Source of the DNA: Roseburia rectibacter
GTDB taxonomy: Bacteria; Bacillota; Clostridia; Lachnospirales; Lachnospiraceae
NCBI RefSeq assembly: GCF_014287515.2
Contig: NZ_CP092473.1
Span: forward strand, 2,755,001 to 2,819,000
Reading direction: 5' to 3'
Length of the DNA stretch: 64,000 nt
Below, in pieces: positions 35,237 through 43,753 of this stretch. Each line of letters opens with the position of its first letter. The first letter of the stretch is position 1. The position numbers were made by a program, and so were the translations under genes. The notes under the pieces are model-generated. The model was given only the letters and a program-made list of their open reading frames with translations. It made no database searches and was not told where the DNA came from.

Positions 35237-36153
35237 TGATCTGGGGCGACAAACGGTATCATTCTTTAGATTATGAATTAAAACAGACTTTCGGGGAAAA
35301 GGTCTACCGCCTTTCCTTAAACGGCGGTATGACCTGTCCAAACCGCGACGGTACTCTGGGGAATCACGGCTGCATTTTCTGCAGCGCTGGCGGTTCCGGG
35401 GATTTTGCTGCCGCGCCTGACTTGTCTGTTCATGCGCAGATTCTTTCCGCCAAAAAACGGATTCAGGCAAAAACAGGCTGTAAAAAGTTCATCGCTTATT
35501 TTCAGGCATATACCAATACCTATGCACCTGTAGAATACTTAAGACAGATTTTTACGGAAGCCATTGAAGAGCCGGATGTCGCAGCATTATCCATTGCAAC
35601 CCGCTGTGACTGTCTGGCTCCGGATATCTTAGATCTGCTTGATAAGTTAAACCACAGGAAACCGGTCTGGATAGAACTTGGGCTTCAGACCATCCACGAT
35701 ACAACACTGCAGGCAATCCGAAGCGGTTTTACCCTCTCTCAGTTTGAGCAGGCAGTAAATGCCCTGCATGAAAGAAACATTCCGGTCATTACCCATCTGA
35801 TCTTAGGTCTTCCGGGTGAGACAAAAGAGGATATGCTCTGTTCCGTCCGTTATGTTGGCAGTCTTCCGATCACCGGAATAAAACTCCAGCTTCTTCATAT
35901 ATTGAAAGGAACCGATCTTGGGACTGCCTATATGGCAGATCCGTTTCCACTTTTTACACTGGAAGAATACTGTGACCTGATTGCAGACTGCATTGCACTG
36001 CTGCCGCCGGAAATTGTGATCCACCGGCTCACAGGAGATGGTCCGCGCAGTCTTTTGATCGCACCTTTATGGAGTACAGATAAAAAGAGAGTTTTAAACA
36101 CGATACAGAAATGTCTGCGTGAGCGTGATCTCTGGCAGGGGAAAAATATCTGA
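35233..36153 (+). CDS. TIGR01212/YhcC-family radical SAM protein
   Basis: 306 residues. WGDKRYHSLDYELKQTFG and the cluster motif with CPNRDGTLG and CIFC identify the YhcC subgroup, which uses a longer Cys spacing than the usual CxxxCxxC. LGLQTIHDTTLQAI and HLILGLPGETKEDM match Elp3-like radical SAM barrels. Its reaction is not established; RNA modification has been considered for the group. It starts in the stop codon of malic enzyme and is 28 bp before a DUF4364 gene. Confidence 0.9.
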   Translation: MMIWGDKRYHSLDYELKQTFGEKVYRLSLNGGMTCPNRDGTLGNHGCIFCSAGGSGDFAAAPDLSVHAQILSAKKRIQAKTGCKKFIAYFQAYTNTYAPVEYLRQIFTEAIEEPDVAALSIATRCDCLAPDILDLLDKLNHRKPVWIELGLQTIHDTTLQAIRSGFTLSQFEQAVNALHERNIPVITHLILGLPGETKEDMLCSVRYVGSLPITGIKLQLLHILKGTDLGTAYMADPFPLFTLEEYCDLIADCIALLPPEIVIHRLTGDGPRSLLIAPLWSTDKKRVLNTIQKCLRERDLWQGKNI

Positions 36154-36180
36154 TTATAAAGAAAGAGGGCATCTAATATT

Positions 36181-36696
36181 ATGGCAGAACCATTCACGAT
36201 CTATAAACTGACAATTTTAAATATGCTGGATAAAGTGGATTTTCCATTGACAAACACACAGATATCTAATTTCTTTTTAGAGCAGGATTATACGGATTAT
36301 TTTCGTGTCCAACAGGTATTAAGTGACCTTGAGGATGCCAGCCTGATACATGCAGAATCCACTCACAGCAATACGCAGTATACCATTACTGCTGCCGGAA
36401 AAGAAACGCTTGGTTTTTTCAAAGATAAGATCACGCCTGCAATCGAACGCGACACCACTGCATTCTTAGAAAAAAATAAATTAGAGCTGCGCAGCGTCAA
36501 CTCCATACTTGCGGACTATTACAAAACACCAAATCAGGATTATGCTGCACGCTGCCAGTTTCGTGTACACGATACCAATCTGATCGACCTGACTCTCACC
36601 GTAAAAACAAGGGAACAGGCGCAGGCGATCTGTGATAACTGGAAAAAACAAAATGAAGACGTCTATGCATATCTCATGGATCTTCTTTTAAAATAA
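36181..36696 (+). CDS. DUF4364 family protein
   Basis: 171 residues. The N-terminus FTIYKLTILNMLDKVDFPLTN-QISNF and VQQVLSDLEDASLIH form a winged-helix DNA-binding-like domain, followed by an alpha/beta region (CQFRVHDTNLIDLTLTV). The family is common in Clostridia and Lachnospiraceae and has no assigned function. GAAAGAGGG lies in front of the ATG. It continues the malic enzyme-radical SAM unit with a 27-bp gap. Confidence 0.85.
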   Translation: MAEPFTIYKLTILNMLDKVDFPLTNTQISNFFLEQDYTDYFRVQQVLSDLEDASLIHAESTHSNTQYTITAAGKETLGFFKDKITPAIERDTTAFLEKNKLELRSVNSILADYYKTPNQDYAARCQFRVHDTNLIDLTLTVKTREQAQAICDNWKKQNEDVYAYLMDLLLK

Positions 36697-36742
36697 TAGA
36701 TCGGACGCCTGGCAGACTTTCTATTATTACAAATAACAGAAC

Positions 36743-36769
36743 ATGATACGCTGACAGCAATGTTATCAT
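36743..36769 (+). promoter_or_regulatory. ATGATA...TGTTATCAT element upstream of the flavin reductase gene
   Basis: ATGATA (36743-36748) and TATCAT (36764-36769) are inverted, and TGTTATCAT (36761-36769) is identical to the left arm of the malic enzyme operator. CTGACA at 36751 could be a -35 box with a 17-bp spacer to TCTTAA. Confidence 0.4.
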
Positions 36770-36806
36770 CTCTTCTTAACAAATTACTCAGAAATGGAGT
36801 TTTTCT

Positions 36807-37427
36807 ATGGCAAAACAATATTTTAAACCCGGCAACATGCTCTATCCGCTGCCTGCCGTTATGGTAAGCTGCCAGTATCCTGCCGGAAAAGAAGATGTAC
36901 TCTGTACCAATCCAGATCTTGCCGGAAAACCAAATATCATCACCGTAGCATGGGCAGGAACCATATGTACCAATCCACCGATGTTGTCGATCTCTGTACG
37001 CCCGGAGCGCTACTCTTACCATATGATCGAAACTTCCGGCGAGTTTGTTGTAAATCTGACAACGGAGCAGTTAGTCCGCGCAACTGATTTTTGCGGTGTC
37101 CGCTCCGGAAAAGACATTGATAAATTCAAAGAAATGCATTTGACACCGCTCCCTTCGAAGGAGATTTCTGCACCGGGCATCGCAGAAAGTCCTGTCAATA
37201 TCGAATGTAAGGTTCGGGAGATAAAACCGCTCGGAAGCCACACCATGTTTCTTGCTGATGTGGTGAATGTCACCGTAGATGATGCATTTTTTGATGAGAA
37301 AAATACATTTCACCTCAATGACACCGGACTTGTTACCTACTCCCATGGTGCCTACTTTTTACTCGGCAAAAAACTTGGCACTTTTGGATACAGTGTCGCA
37401 AAAAAGAAAGCAAAGAAACGGAAATAA
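36807..37427 (+). CDS. Flavin reductase family protein
   Basis: 206 residues of split-barrel flavin reductase. PAVMVSCQYPAG, NIITVAWAGTICTNPPMLSISVRPERYS (FMN-binding strand pair), SGEFVVNLT and CGVRSGKDIDKF are family motifs. The tail is lysine-rich (KKKAKKRK). Members bind FMN and are often found with redox partners in anaerobes. The stop codon lies inside the loop of the terminator. Confidence 0.9.
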   Translation: MAKQYFKPGNMLYPLPAVMVSCQYPAGKEDVLCTNPDLAGKPNIITVAWAGTICTNPPMLSISVRPERYSYHMIETSGEFVVNLTTEQLVRATDFCGVRSGKDIDKFKEMHLTPLPSKEISAPGIAESPVNIECKVREIKPLGSHTMFLADVVNVTVDDAFFDEKNTFHLNDTGLVTYSHGAYFLLGKKLGTFGYSVAKKKAKKRK

Positions 37428-37447
37428 CCTCCGTTTCTTTGCTTTTT
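37407..37447 (+). terminator. Terminator overlapping the flavin reductase stop
   Basis: AAAGCAAAGAAACGG (37407-37421) pairs perfectly with CCGTTTCTTTGCTTT (37431-37445), followed by T. The last lysine codons form the left arm. Confidence 0.88.
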
Positions 37448-37492
37448 TTATTCTGTCAAGATACTGATACATCTATTGCATTTTATTTTCTC

Positions 37493-39193
37493 TTACATAT
37501 ATCTGCTGTTTAACAGATCATTTTTTGCAAGCTCAATGGCTTTTTCCACCGTTCCCTGCTCAAATGGATTCATCAGATGTGCGTAGCGCAGTGTCTCTAA
37601 ATAGCTCATGCTGCCACCACATTTACAGAGATTTAAATAATCTTTCCATGCATCCTCATGATCTTTTCTGTCCTTGGTTTTAAACTCCATCGCTCCCATT
37701 GTCGTCAAAGTATAGTTGATATAATAGAATGGATAGAGATAAATATGCAGTTTATGATACCAGTAACCGCCACGGTCAAAGAAATCATCTGCCTCATATT
37801 TTCTCCAAGGCATATAAGTTTCTTCCAACTTCTTCCATGCAAGCGTGCGCTCCTTCGGTGTCATATCCGGGTTGCTGTAACAGATATGCTGGAATTCATC
37901 TACGGCTACGCCAAACGGTACAAATGTCAGGGCATCCTGCAAGTGTGCAAAACGATATTTATCTGCCTGCTCTCCGAAGAATTTTTCTGCATATGGATAA
38001 GCAAATTGTTCCATTGCCATGGAATGAATTTCTGCAATATCCGTTGACTCACTGTAATATGCAGCGATCGGCTGGCTGCGCATTGCCATATATCCTGCAA
38101 ACGCATGACCTAACTCGTGTGACAGTACCTGCATATCAAAGATCGTCTGATTGAAACAGGAAAATACAAACGGTGCTTTGTAGCGGTCAAGGGATGTCAT
38201 ATATCCGGTGGATGCCTTGCCCGGTTTGTTTTTTAAGTCCATCAGCTCATGGTCGATCATAAAGTCAATGAATTCTCCTGTCTCAGGGCTTAATTCATGA
38301 TACATTTTTCTCGCCTGATCCACCATGAAATCATCATCCCCTGCCGGAACTGCATTGCCATCCGGGAATACACGTTTTTCATCGTAAAACATTAATGTAT
38401 CCACACCAAGACGTTTCTTCTGTGCCTCATATAATTTTTCACAGAAAGGAACTAACACGGTACGCACCTGCTCGCGGAAAGCAGCCACTTCCTCCATGCC
38501 GTAATCAGTACGTCCCTGCTGCATATAGCCAACCGGGATGAAATTCTCATAGCCAAGATTTTTTCCCATCTGTGTGCGGATTTTAATCAGTTCATCCCAG
38601 ATTTCTTCGAGACGTTTTTCATTGCCATGATAAAAATCGGAGTATGCCTTCACAGCAGCCTTTCGTACTTCACGATCCTCATGTTCAAAATACTTCTGTA
38701 CCCCGTACAGGTTTAACGTTTTTCCGTCAAACGGGATTGCTGCGGTTGCCATCATTTTTTCATATTCCTTGCACAGTCTTGACTCCTGCTGCATCAGTGG
38801 GATGTTTTCCTCACAGAATGTCTTTTTCTGCAGATCCATCTGTGCAAAATACTGCTTTCCGTACTCCTTTTCAATATCCCCGCGGAACTTTGATTCCATC
38901 AGTGCATCATTCATCGCCAGAAGTTTTGGCATAACTGTCGGCACCATATCATTGATATACGCATCTTCTTTTTCATAAAATTCGTCTGTCGTATCTAAGG
39001 TATGGCGGATAGATGCGATCGTGCAGTCCGTCGAAAAATTTTTCGACATCTCCTCCATCTGCTCCATATATCCTTTTAATTCTTCATAGGATGCTGCATT
39101 TTTGATTTTTTGTGTGATCTCCTCTGCAAATGCACCTACTTTTTCAAAATCTGGTCTTTTATATTCCAGTGTGCTGAATTTAAAATCTTCCAT
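37493..39193 (-). CDS. M3 family oligoendopeptidase (PepF-like)
   Basis: 566 residues, cytosolic zinc metallopeptidase that cleaves oligopeptides. The active site SHELGHAF lies at about 357-364, with the third zinc ligand in ESTDIAEIHSM further on. The N-terminal helical lobe (KIKNAASYEELKGYMEQMEEM) and the size agree with the M3 family. No signal peptide. It is convergent with the flavin reductase gene and upstream of a membrane protein gene that lies in the same direction. Confidence 0.94.
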   Translation of the reverse strand: MEDFKFSTLEYKRPDFEKVGAFAEEITQKIKNAASYEELKGYMEQMEEMSKNFSTDCTIASIRHTLDTTDEFYEKEDAYINDMVPTVMPKLLAMNDALMESKFRGDIEKEYGKQYFAQMDLQKKTFCEENIPLMQQESRLCKEYEKMMATAAIPFDGKTLNLYGVQKYFEHEDREVRKAAVKAYSDFYHGNEKRLEEIWDELIKIRTQMGKNLGYENFIPVGYMQQGRTDYGMEEVAAFREQVRTVLVPFCEKLYEAQKKRLGVDTLMFYDEKRVFPDGNAVPAGDDDFMVDQARKMYHELSPETGEFIDFMIDHELMDLKNKPGKASTGYMTSLDRYKAPFVFSCFNQTIFDMQVLSHELGHAFAGYMAMRSQPIAAYYSESTDIAEIHSMAMEQFAYPYAEKFFGEQADKYRFAHLQDALTFVPFGVAVDEFQHICYSNPDMTPKERTLAWKKLEETYMPWRKYEADDFFDRGGYWYHKLHIYLYPFYYINYTLTTMGAMEFKTKDRKDHEDAWKDYLNLCKCGGSMSYLETLRYAHLMNPFEQGTVEKAIELAKNDLLNSRYM

Positions 39194-39256
39194 GTTTCAT
39201 TTTGTCCTTTCTTCCTGCATTTCTATATGTTATTGGTCTTTGACCATAACAGACTT

Positions 39257-40438
39257 TTATTCTGCGCTCTCATTTTTGTCTTTCGCAATGTTTTCTGTCA
39301 TCTGCTCTTTCACTTCACTTTCAGTTTTCTTCTCATTCTTATGACGGATTTTTTCCCACCATCCAATGATTTTTTCTACCGGCTGTTCCTGTTCTGATTT
39401 CTGCCGTGCTGCTTCACGTTCTGCCTTGCGTGCTTCCCGTTTCTTACGCCTTTCTTCTTCCTTTTCTTTGCGCGCTTTTTCTCTCTGTGCCTTCTTCTCG
39501 TTTTTCCGCTGCAGTTTTTCAAACGCTTTTTCTTTCAGACGCACTTCCTTTAAAGCCGCCTTCTCCATTTCTTTTATGTAACTGTTTGCCTTTTTGCGGT
39601 TGCGCTTATCCACGCGGTATGGATCGTAAGCAAAATAAGATATAGCCCCAAGCATCAGAACAACCACACCAGCGATCACAAAGATTGGAACTAACATATC
39701 ATATTCCTTAAATTTCAGTTCGTAGCACACAAACACCGTCAGCATCACAGGGTAAAGTAACAGATATAAAATCTTGATCAGTACCTCAAAAAACGCTGCC
39801 TGTTTTCTGCCATTTGAAAGAAGCGTACCCTCAATTGCCGTATAAAATGCCATAAAAATACACAGTTCCGAACCAAACCCATGTAAAACACCACACACTG
39901 CCACTAAGATCAGCGACAGAAAAAACAGTGCAAACGCCGCTCCCTGATACCATGCATTGCGGCGTTCCTCCATGCCCTGAAGTTTATCCTCACTGATGCC
40001 ATGCATCCGGTAAACTTCCGTTCTGATATGGCGTTCAAATTCTTCATTTAACTTCTGTTCTTCTTTTGTATTTTTCAGATTTGCTTCCACGGAGTCGATC
40101 ATCCGATTGATATATTCCTGCTGCTGTCTAATCCGCTTACTGCGAAGCTGCTCTAATTCATTCTGCCTCTTTGCTTCTTCTTCGAGTTTTAAAACTTTTC
40201 CGATCCGTGGATTTTTGACTTCCATCTGCGTATAATCCGGTTCCGTTTCCATCTTCACATCTTCGCTCTCTATGATAACCGGATCTTCTACCTGTTCCTG
40301 TTCCATAACATTCTCTACATTTACCTTTTCCTTTTCTGTGGCACTCTGTTCTTTTGCTTTTTTCTTTTCCACGGCACTCTGTTCTTTTTCAGTTTCAGTT
40401 TTCACGGAACTTTGTTCCTGAAATTCCTCTTCTGCCAT
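39257..40438 (-). CDS. Membrane protein with long charged coiled-coil tails
   Basis: 393 residues from the ATG at 40438 (GAGGAG 9 nt upstream; the longer frame lacks a site). A Glu/Lys/Gln-rich N-terminal arm with coiled-coil heptads (KLEEEAKRQNELEQLRSKRI) precedes four membrane helices at about 170-285 (AALFALFFLSLILVAV-like, LLLYPVMLTVFVCY, VIAGVVVLMLGAISYF). A C-terminal, very basic coiled coil (KKAQREKARKEKEEERRKK) follows. I do not recognise a family. Such basic tails can bind membrane lipids, RNA or DNA. Confidence 0.7.
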   Translation of the reverse strand: MAEEEFQEQSSVKTETEKEQSAVEKKKAKEQSATEKEKVNVENVMEQEQVEDPVIIESEDVKMETEPDYTQMEVKNPRIGKVLKLEEEAKRQNELEQLRSKRIRQQQEYINRMIDSVEANLKNTKEEQKLNEEFERHIRTEVYRMHGISEDKLQGMEERRNAWYQGAAFALFFLSLILVAVCGVLHGFGSELCIFMAFYTAIEGTLLSNGRKQAAFFEVLIKILYLLLYPVMLTVFVCYELKFKEYDMLVPIFVIAGVVVLMLGAISYFAYDPYRVDKRNRKKANSYIKEMEKAALKEVRLKEKAFEKLQRKNEKKAQREKARKEKEEERRKKREARKAEREAARQKSEQEQPVEKIIGWWEKIRHKNEKKTESEVKEQMTENIAKDKNESAE

Positions 40439-40539
40439 ACTGCTCTTCTCCTCTGTTTTATTTGATTTCCCAGTATAATTTATTTCAATATTATACAAAA
40501 ATAAAACCAAAGAAGCAATATACACACTTTCCCTATTGT

Positions 40540-41568
40540 CTAATAGGATCTGTCTTTCAGGATTGATTTCAGATCCATCGTGTAATCAAAATATCCTTCC
40601 TCCACATACTGGACTTTATCGACCTCTTCCCCGTTTTCCATATGCCGGATCGTCTGTTCGACCAAAGGGGCTGTCAGCGGATTGCACTCAAAATCAGCCA
40701 TGATCTTCTCATCCTGCATCACCGTAAGCGCATCTTTTACTGCATCAAATGAGATCACGATCACATCACCATCTGTTCCCATTTTCTTTCCTGCCGCCTC
40801 AAGCGCATCGATCACGCCAAACGTCATATTGTCGTTTTCACTGATCACAACATCGATATCATCGTACTTCTCTAAAAAATCTTCCATGACTTCCTGACCT
40901 TTTGCCTGTGTAAAATCGCCCGACTGTTTTTCAAGCATCACCCAGTCTGAGTGTTTTTTTAATATTTTTTCAAAACCGTCCGACCTCCCGATCTGTGCGG
41001 AGGAACCTGGCGTCCCCTGCAGTGTGACTAAATGGATCGTCTCATCTTCTCTTCCCTGTTCTTTTAAATAATTTTCAATCCATTCCCCCGCCTTTATTCC
41101 CTCTTCACAAAAATTACTTCCTACCCAGCAGCTGTAAAGGCTTTCATCGCCGACTTCCACGGTACGGTCAGAGAGAATGACAGGGATTCCTGCCTCCTTT
41201 GCCTCCTCAAGCACCGCTTCCCATCCCGTTTCCACAACCGGATCTAAAATAATATAGTCCACATCCTGTAGGATAAAGTTGCGGATCGCCTTGACCTGAT
41301 TTTCCTGTTTCTGCTGTCCATCCTCAAAAATCAGATAATAACCGTTTTCTTCCGTAAAAATATTTTTAAATGACTGCGTATTCGTTGTTCTCCAGTCTGA
41401 CTCTGAACCGACCTGTGCATAGCCTACCACAATACACCCATCATGACCTGCCATCTCCTCCGTGTCCAGTCCATTCGTGCGCTGCCCTCTTTTTTCTCCA
41501 CATCCTGCCAGCAAAAATATTGCCCCAAGTACCGTGATTCCTGCTGATACCCACCTTTTGTTTAACAT
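40540..41568 (-). CDS. YtfQ-like sugar-binding lipoprotein (second binding protein)
   Basis: 342 residues, lipoprotein with lipobox LLAGC at about residue 23. The start at 41568 follows GGAGGAGAT. It is a type I periplasmic-binding fold close to YtfQ: GYAQVGSESDWR, the ligand-loop DGQQKQENQVKAIRNF and DPVVETGW are nearly as in the E. coli galactofuranose-binding protein. It lies after a terminator at the end of the ABC operon, with its own TATAAT box (about 41596), so it can be expressed separately. Confidence 0.88.
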   Translation of the reverse strand: MLNKRWVSAGITVLGAIFLLAGCGEKRGQRTNGLDTEEMAGHDGCIVVGYAQVGSESDWRTTNTQSFKNIFTEENGYYLIFEDGQQKQENQVKAIRNFILQDVDYIILDPVVETGWEAVLEEAKEAGIPVILSDRTVEVGDESLYSCWVGSNFCEEGIKAGEWIENYLKEQGREDETIHLVTLQGTPGSSAQIGRSDGFEKILKKHSDWVMLEKQSGDFTQAKGQEVMEDFLEKYDDIDVVISENDNMTFGVIDALEAAGKKMGTDGDVIVISFDAVKDALTVMQDEKIMADFECNPLTAPLVEQTIRHMENGEEVDKVQYVEEGYFDYTMDLKSILKDRSY

Positions 41569-41608
41569 ATCTCCTCCGAACCCATAACCTCTGCTTTTCA
41601 TTATATAC

Positions 41609-41662
41609 CAAAAAGCCGCCGCACATAAATAGAGAATTTTCTCTGTGCGACAGCTTTTTCTT
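41609..41662. terminator. Terminator at the end of the sugar permease operon
   Basis: AAAAAGC...CGCACA and TGTGCG...GCTTTTT form an imperfect long stem with A and T flanks on both sides. It separates the last permease from the second binding protein. Confidence 0.8.
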
Positions 41663-41672
41663 ATTCACTTTA

Positions 41673-42689
41673 TTATTTACTGCTCTCTTTCATCTTTGCA
41701 AAAATACTCTGTAACACAATAAAGAAACAAAGTAATGCTGCAACTGCGATGCTCGACCAGGAACTTAAGAGCTTACCATTGGTCTTTACCAGAGTTGAGA
41801 TTGTACCGTTGATCAGTACACCGAAGAAGGAACCGATCACATTTCCAACTCCTCCGGTCAGGAGCGTTCCACCGATAACGGATGATGCAATGGCATCCAT
41901 CTCTAATCCAAGTGCCTGCTGCACGTTGCCGGACATGGTATTCAAGCAATAGCAGATACCGCCGATCGAACAGAGGAAAGAAGATAACACATAAGCTTTT
42001 AATTTTGTCTTTTTCACATCAAGTCCCATCATGGTCGCTGACTGCTCACTGCCGCCAACTGCATAAAGACTTCTTCCGAATTTGGTGTAGCGGAGCATCA
42101 GAAATACCACGACTAACACTACCAGTGCCACAACCACGGAAATACGGATAAACGGTACCTGTACCACGCCTTTACCATTGACATAAGATCCAAACGGAAG
42201 TTTGATCTTGGCATTTGCAAGTTTTACAAAAAATTCATTGCTGCTGATCGATACCTGATCCGTACAGATCACAGCCGTCATACCTCTTGCGAAGAACATT
42301 CCCGCCATCGTCACAATAAATGGCTGGATATTTAAATATCCGACACAGAAACCCTGTACAATTCCAAATACAACGCCGATCAAAAGGACCAGAATACAAA
42401 GAACCACTGCGTTCATGTTCCATCTCTCCATTCCGACCGCAAGAAACATACAGTCCATAGCTACAAGAGAACCAACCGAGATGTCGATTCCGCCTGTCAG
42501 CATAACACATGTCATTCCACAGGTAATGCATAAGAGTCCCGCATTATTGATCAGTACATTTAAAAATGTCTGCAGGTGTGTAAATCCCTTATTTGCATAA
42601 ATCGCACATCCGACTGCATACATGACGAAGAATAAAACGATTGTGATGATCAAAAGTACCGTGTTTCCATTCATTTTCTTTTTCTTCAT
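41673..42689 (-). CDS. Sugar ABC transporter permease (YjfF-like)
   Basis: 338 residues with about nine membrane helices. ITCGMTCVMLTGGIDISVGS is the conserved RbsC/YtfT loop, and VGGSEQSATMMGLDVKKTK is the EAA-like coupling region. Its ATG overlaps the stop of the other permease (TAATG). Together the two permeases form the heterodimeric channel of a YtfQ-type importer. Confidence 0.93.
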   Translation of the reverse strand: MKKKKMNGNTVLLIITIVLFFVMYAVGCAIYANKGFTHLQTFLNVLINNAGLLCITCGMTCVMLTGGIDISVGSLVAMDCMFLAVGMERWNMNAVVLCILVLLIGVVFGIVQGFCVGYLNIQPFIVTMAGMFFARGMTAVICTDQVSISSNEFFVKLANAKIKLPFGSYVNGKGVVQVPFIRISVVVALVVLVVVFLMLRYTKFGRSLYAVGGSEQSATMMGLDVKKTKLKAYVLSSFLCSIGGICYCLNTMSGNVQQALGLEMDAIASSVIGGTLLTGGVGNVIGSFFGVLINGTISTLVKTNGKLLSSWSSIAVAALLCFFIVLQSIFAKMKESSK

Positions 42690-43753
42690 TATGCGACACC
42701 TCCTTTTGCCAGCTGTCTTTTTGCAGACATCTTTTTCATATAATCCTTAAACGGAGGCGCCTGGATCGCAACGATGATGATAACAATGACCGCCTTGTAT
42801 ACCGGTGCCTGTTCGGTGGAAACACCCAGCGCATACAGTGTTGTCGTGATCGCCTGGATCGTATATGCACCGATAATAGAACCGGTAAGACGGAACTTTC
42901 CGCCGCCAAGACTGTTACCGCCAAGTGCAACTGCAAGAATTGCATCCAGCTCAAAGTTTAATCCGATATTGTTAGAATCTGCAGAACTGATACGGGAAGA
43001 TGCCACAATTCCGGCAATTCCGGCGCAAAGTCCACAGACAATGTAGCACAGGAAAATAATTCTTTCTGATTTGATACCTGCAATACGGGAAGCCTTTTTG
43101 TTGATACCAACACTCTGTACATATAACCCCAGCGCCGTCTTTTTTAGTATCAGGGAAGTGATTATGATACATACGGCTGCCACAACAATCGGTGTCGGGA
43201 TAAATCCAAGATATCCACCAAAAATTTTAAAGGAATCCTCTCTTACATACACAATCATATTGTTACATAATAACAGACCGATCGCTCTTGCTGCCGAGAA
43301 TAAAATAAGCGTTGCGACCATCGGCTGTACATTCAGATACGATACTAAAAATCCGTTAAATGCACCGCAGACACATCCGATCAGGATACCGCCAAGCACT
43401 CCGATGATAAGCGGTCTCGCCAGTTCATTCGTGGAGGAAACTCCATAGCCTGCAAGCAGCATACAGCAGAACGACGCTGCCAGTGACATGACCGAACCAA
43501 CGGAAATATCAGTACCTGCAGAACAGGATACAACCAGAGTCATTCCGATCGCAAGGATTGCGATCTCACTTCCACGGTTTAAGATATCGATAATACGTCC
43601 ATACAATACTCCGTTTCGAATGGAGATCGTAAAGAAATTAAATGCAAAATTTCCCGATGCAACATCGTAAATGATATTTACCGCCATTACCAATAACATA
43701 CAAAAGATAGGCAGAAACAGCGGTTTGCTGATCAGTTTCTTTATATTATTCAT
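42689..43753 (-). CDS. Sugar ABC transporter permease (YtfT-like)
   Basis: 354 residues. The ATG at 43753 has GGAGG 8 nt upstream; a GTG three codons earlier is less likely. IGMTLVVSCSAGTDISVGSVM is the hallmark loop and GINKKASRIAGIKSERI the ATPase contact. It overlaps the ATPase gene by 8 bp, which indicates coupling. Confidence 0.93.
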   Translation of the reverse strand: MNNIKKLISKPLFLPIFCMLLVMAVNIIYDVASGNFAFNFFTISIRNGVLYGRIIDILNRGSEIAILAIGMTLVVSCSAGTDISVGSVMSLAASFCCMLLAGYGVSSTNELARPLIIGVLGGILIGCVCGAFNGFLVSYLNVQPMVATLILFSAARAIGLLLCNNMIVYVREDSFKIFGGYLGFIPTPIVVAAVCIIITSLILKKTALGLYVQSVGINKKASRIAGIKSERIIFLCYIVCGLCAGIAGIVASSRISSADSNNIGLNFELDAILAVALGGNSLGGGKFRLTGSIIGAYTIQAITTTLYALGVSTEQAPVYKAVIVIIIVAIQAPPFKDYMKKMSAKRQLAKGGVA

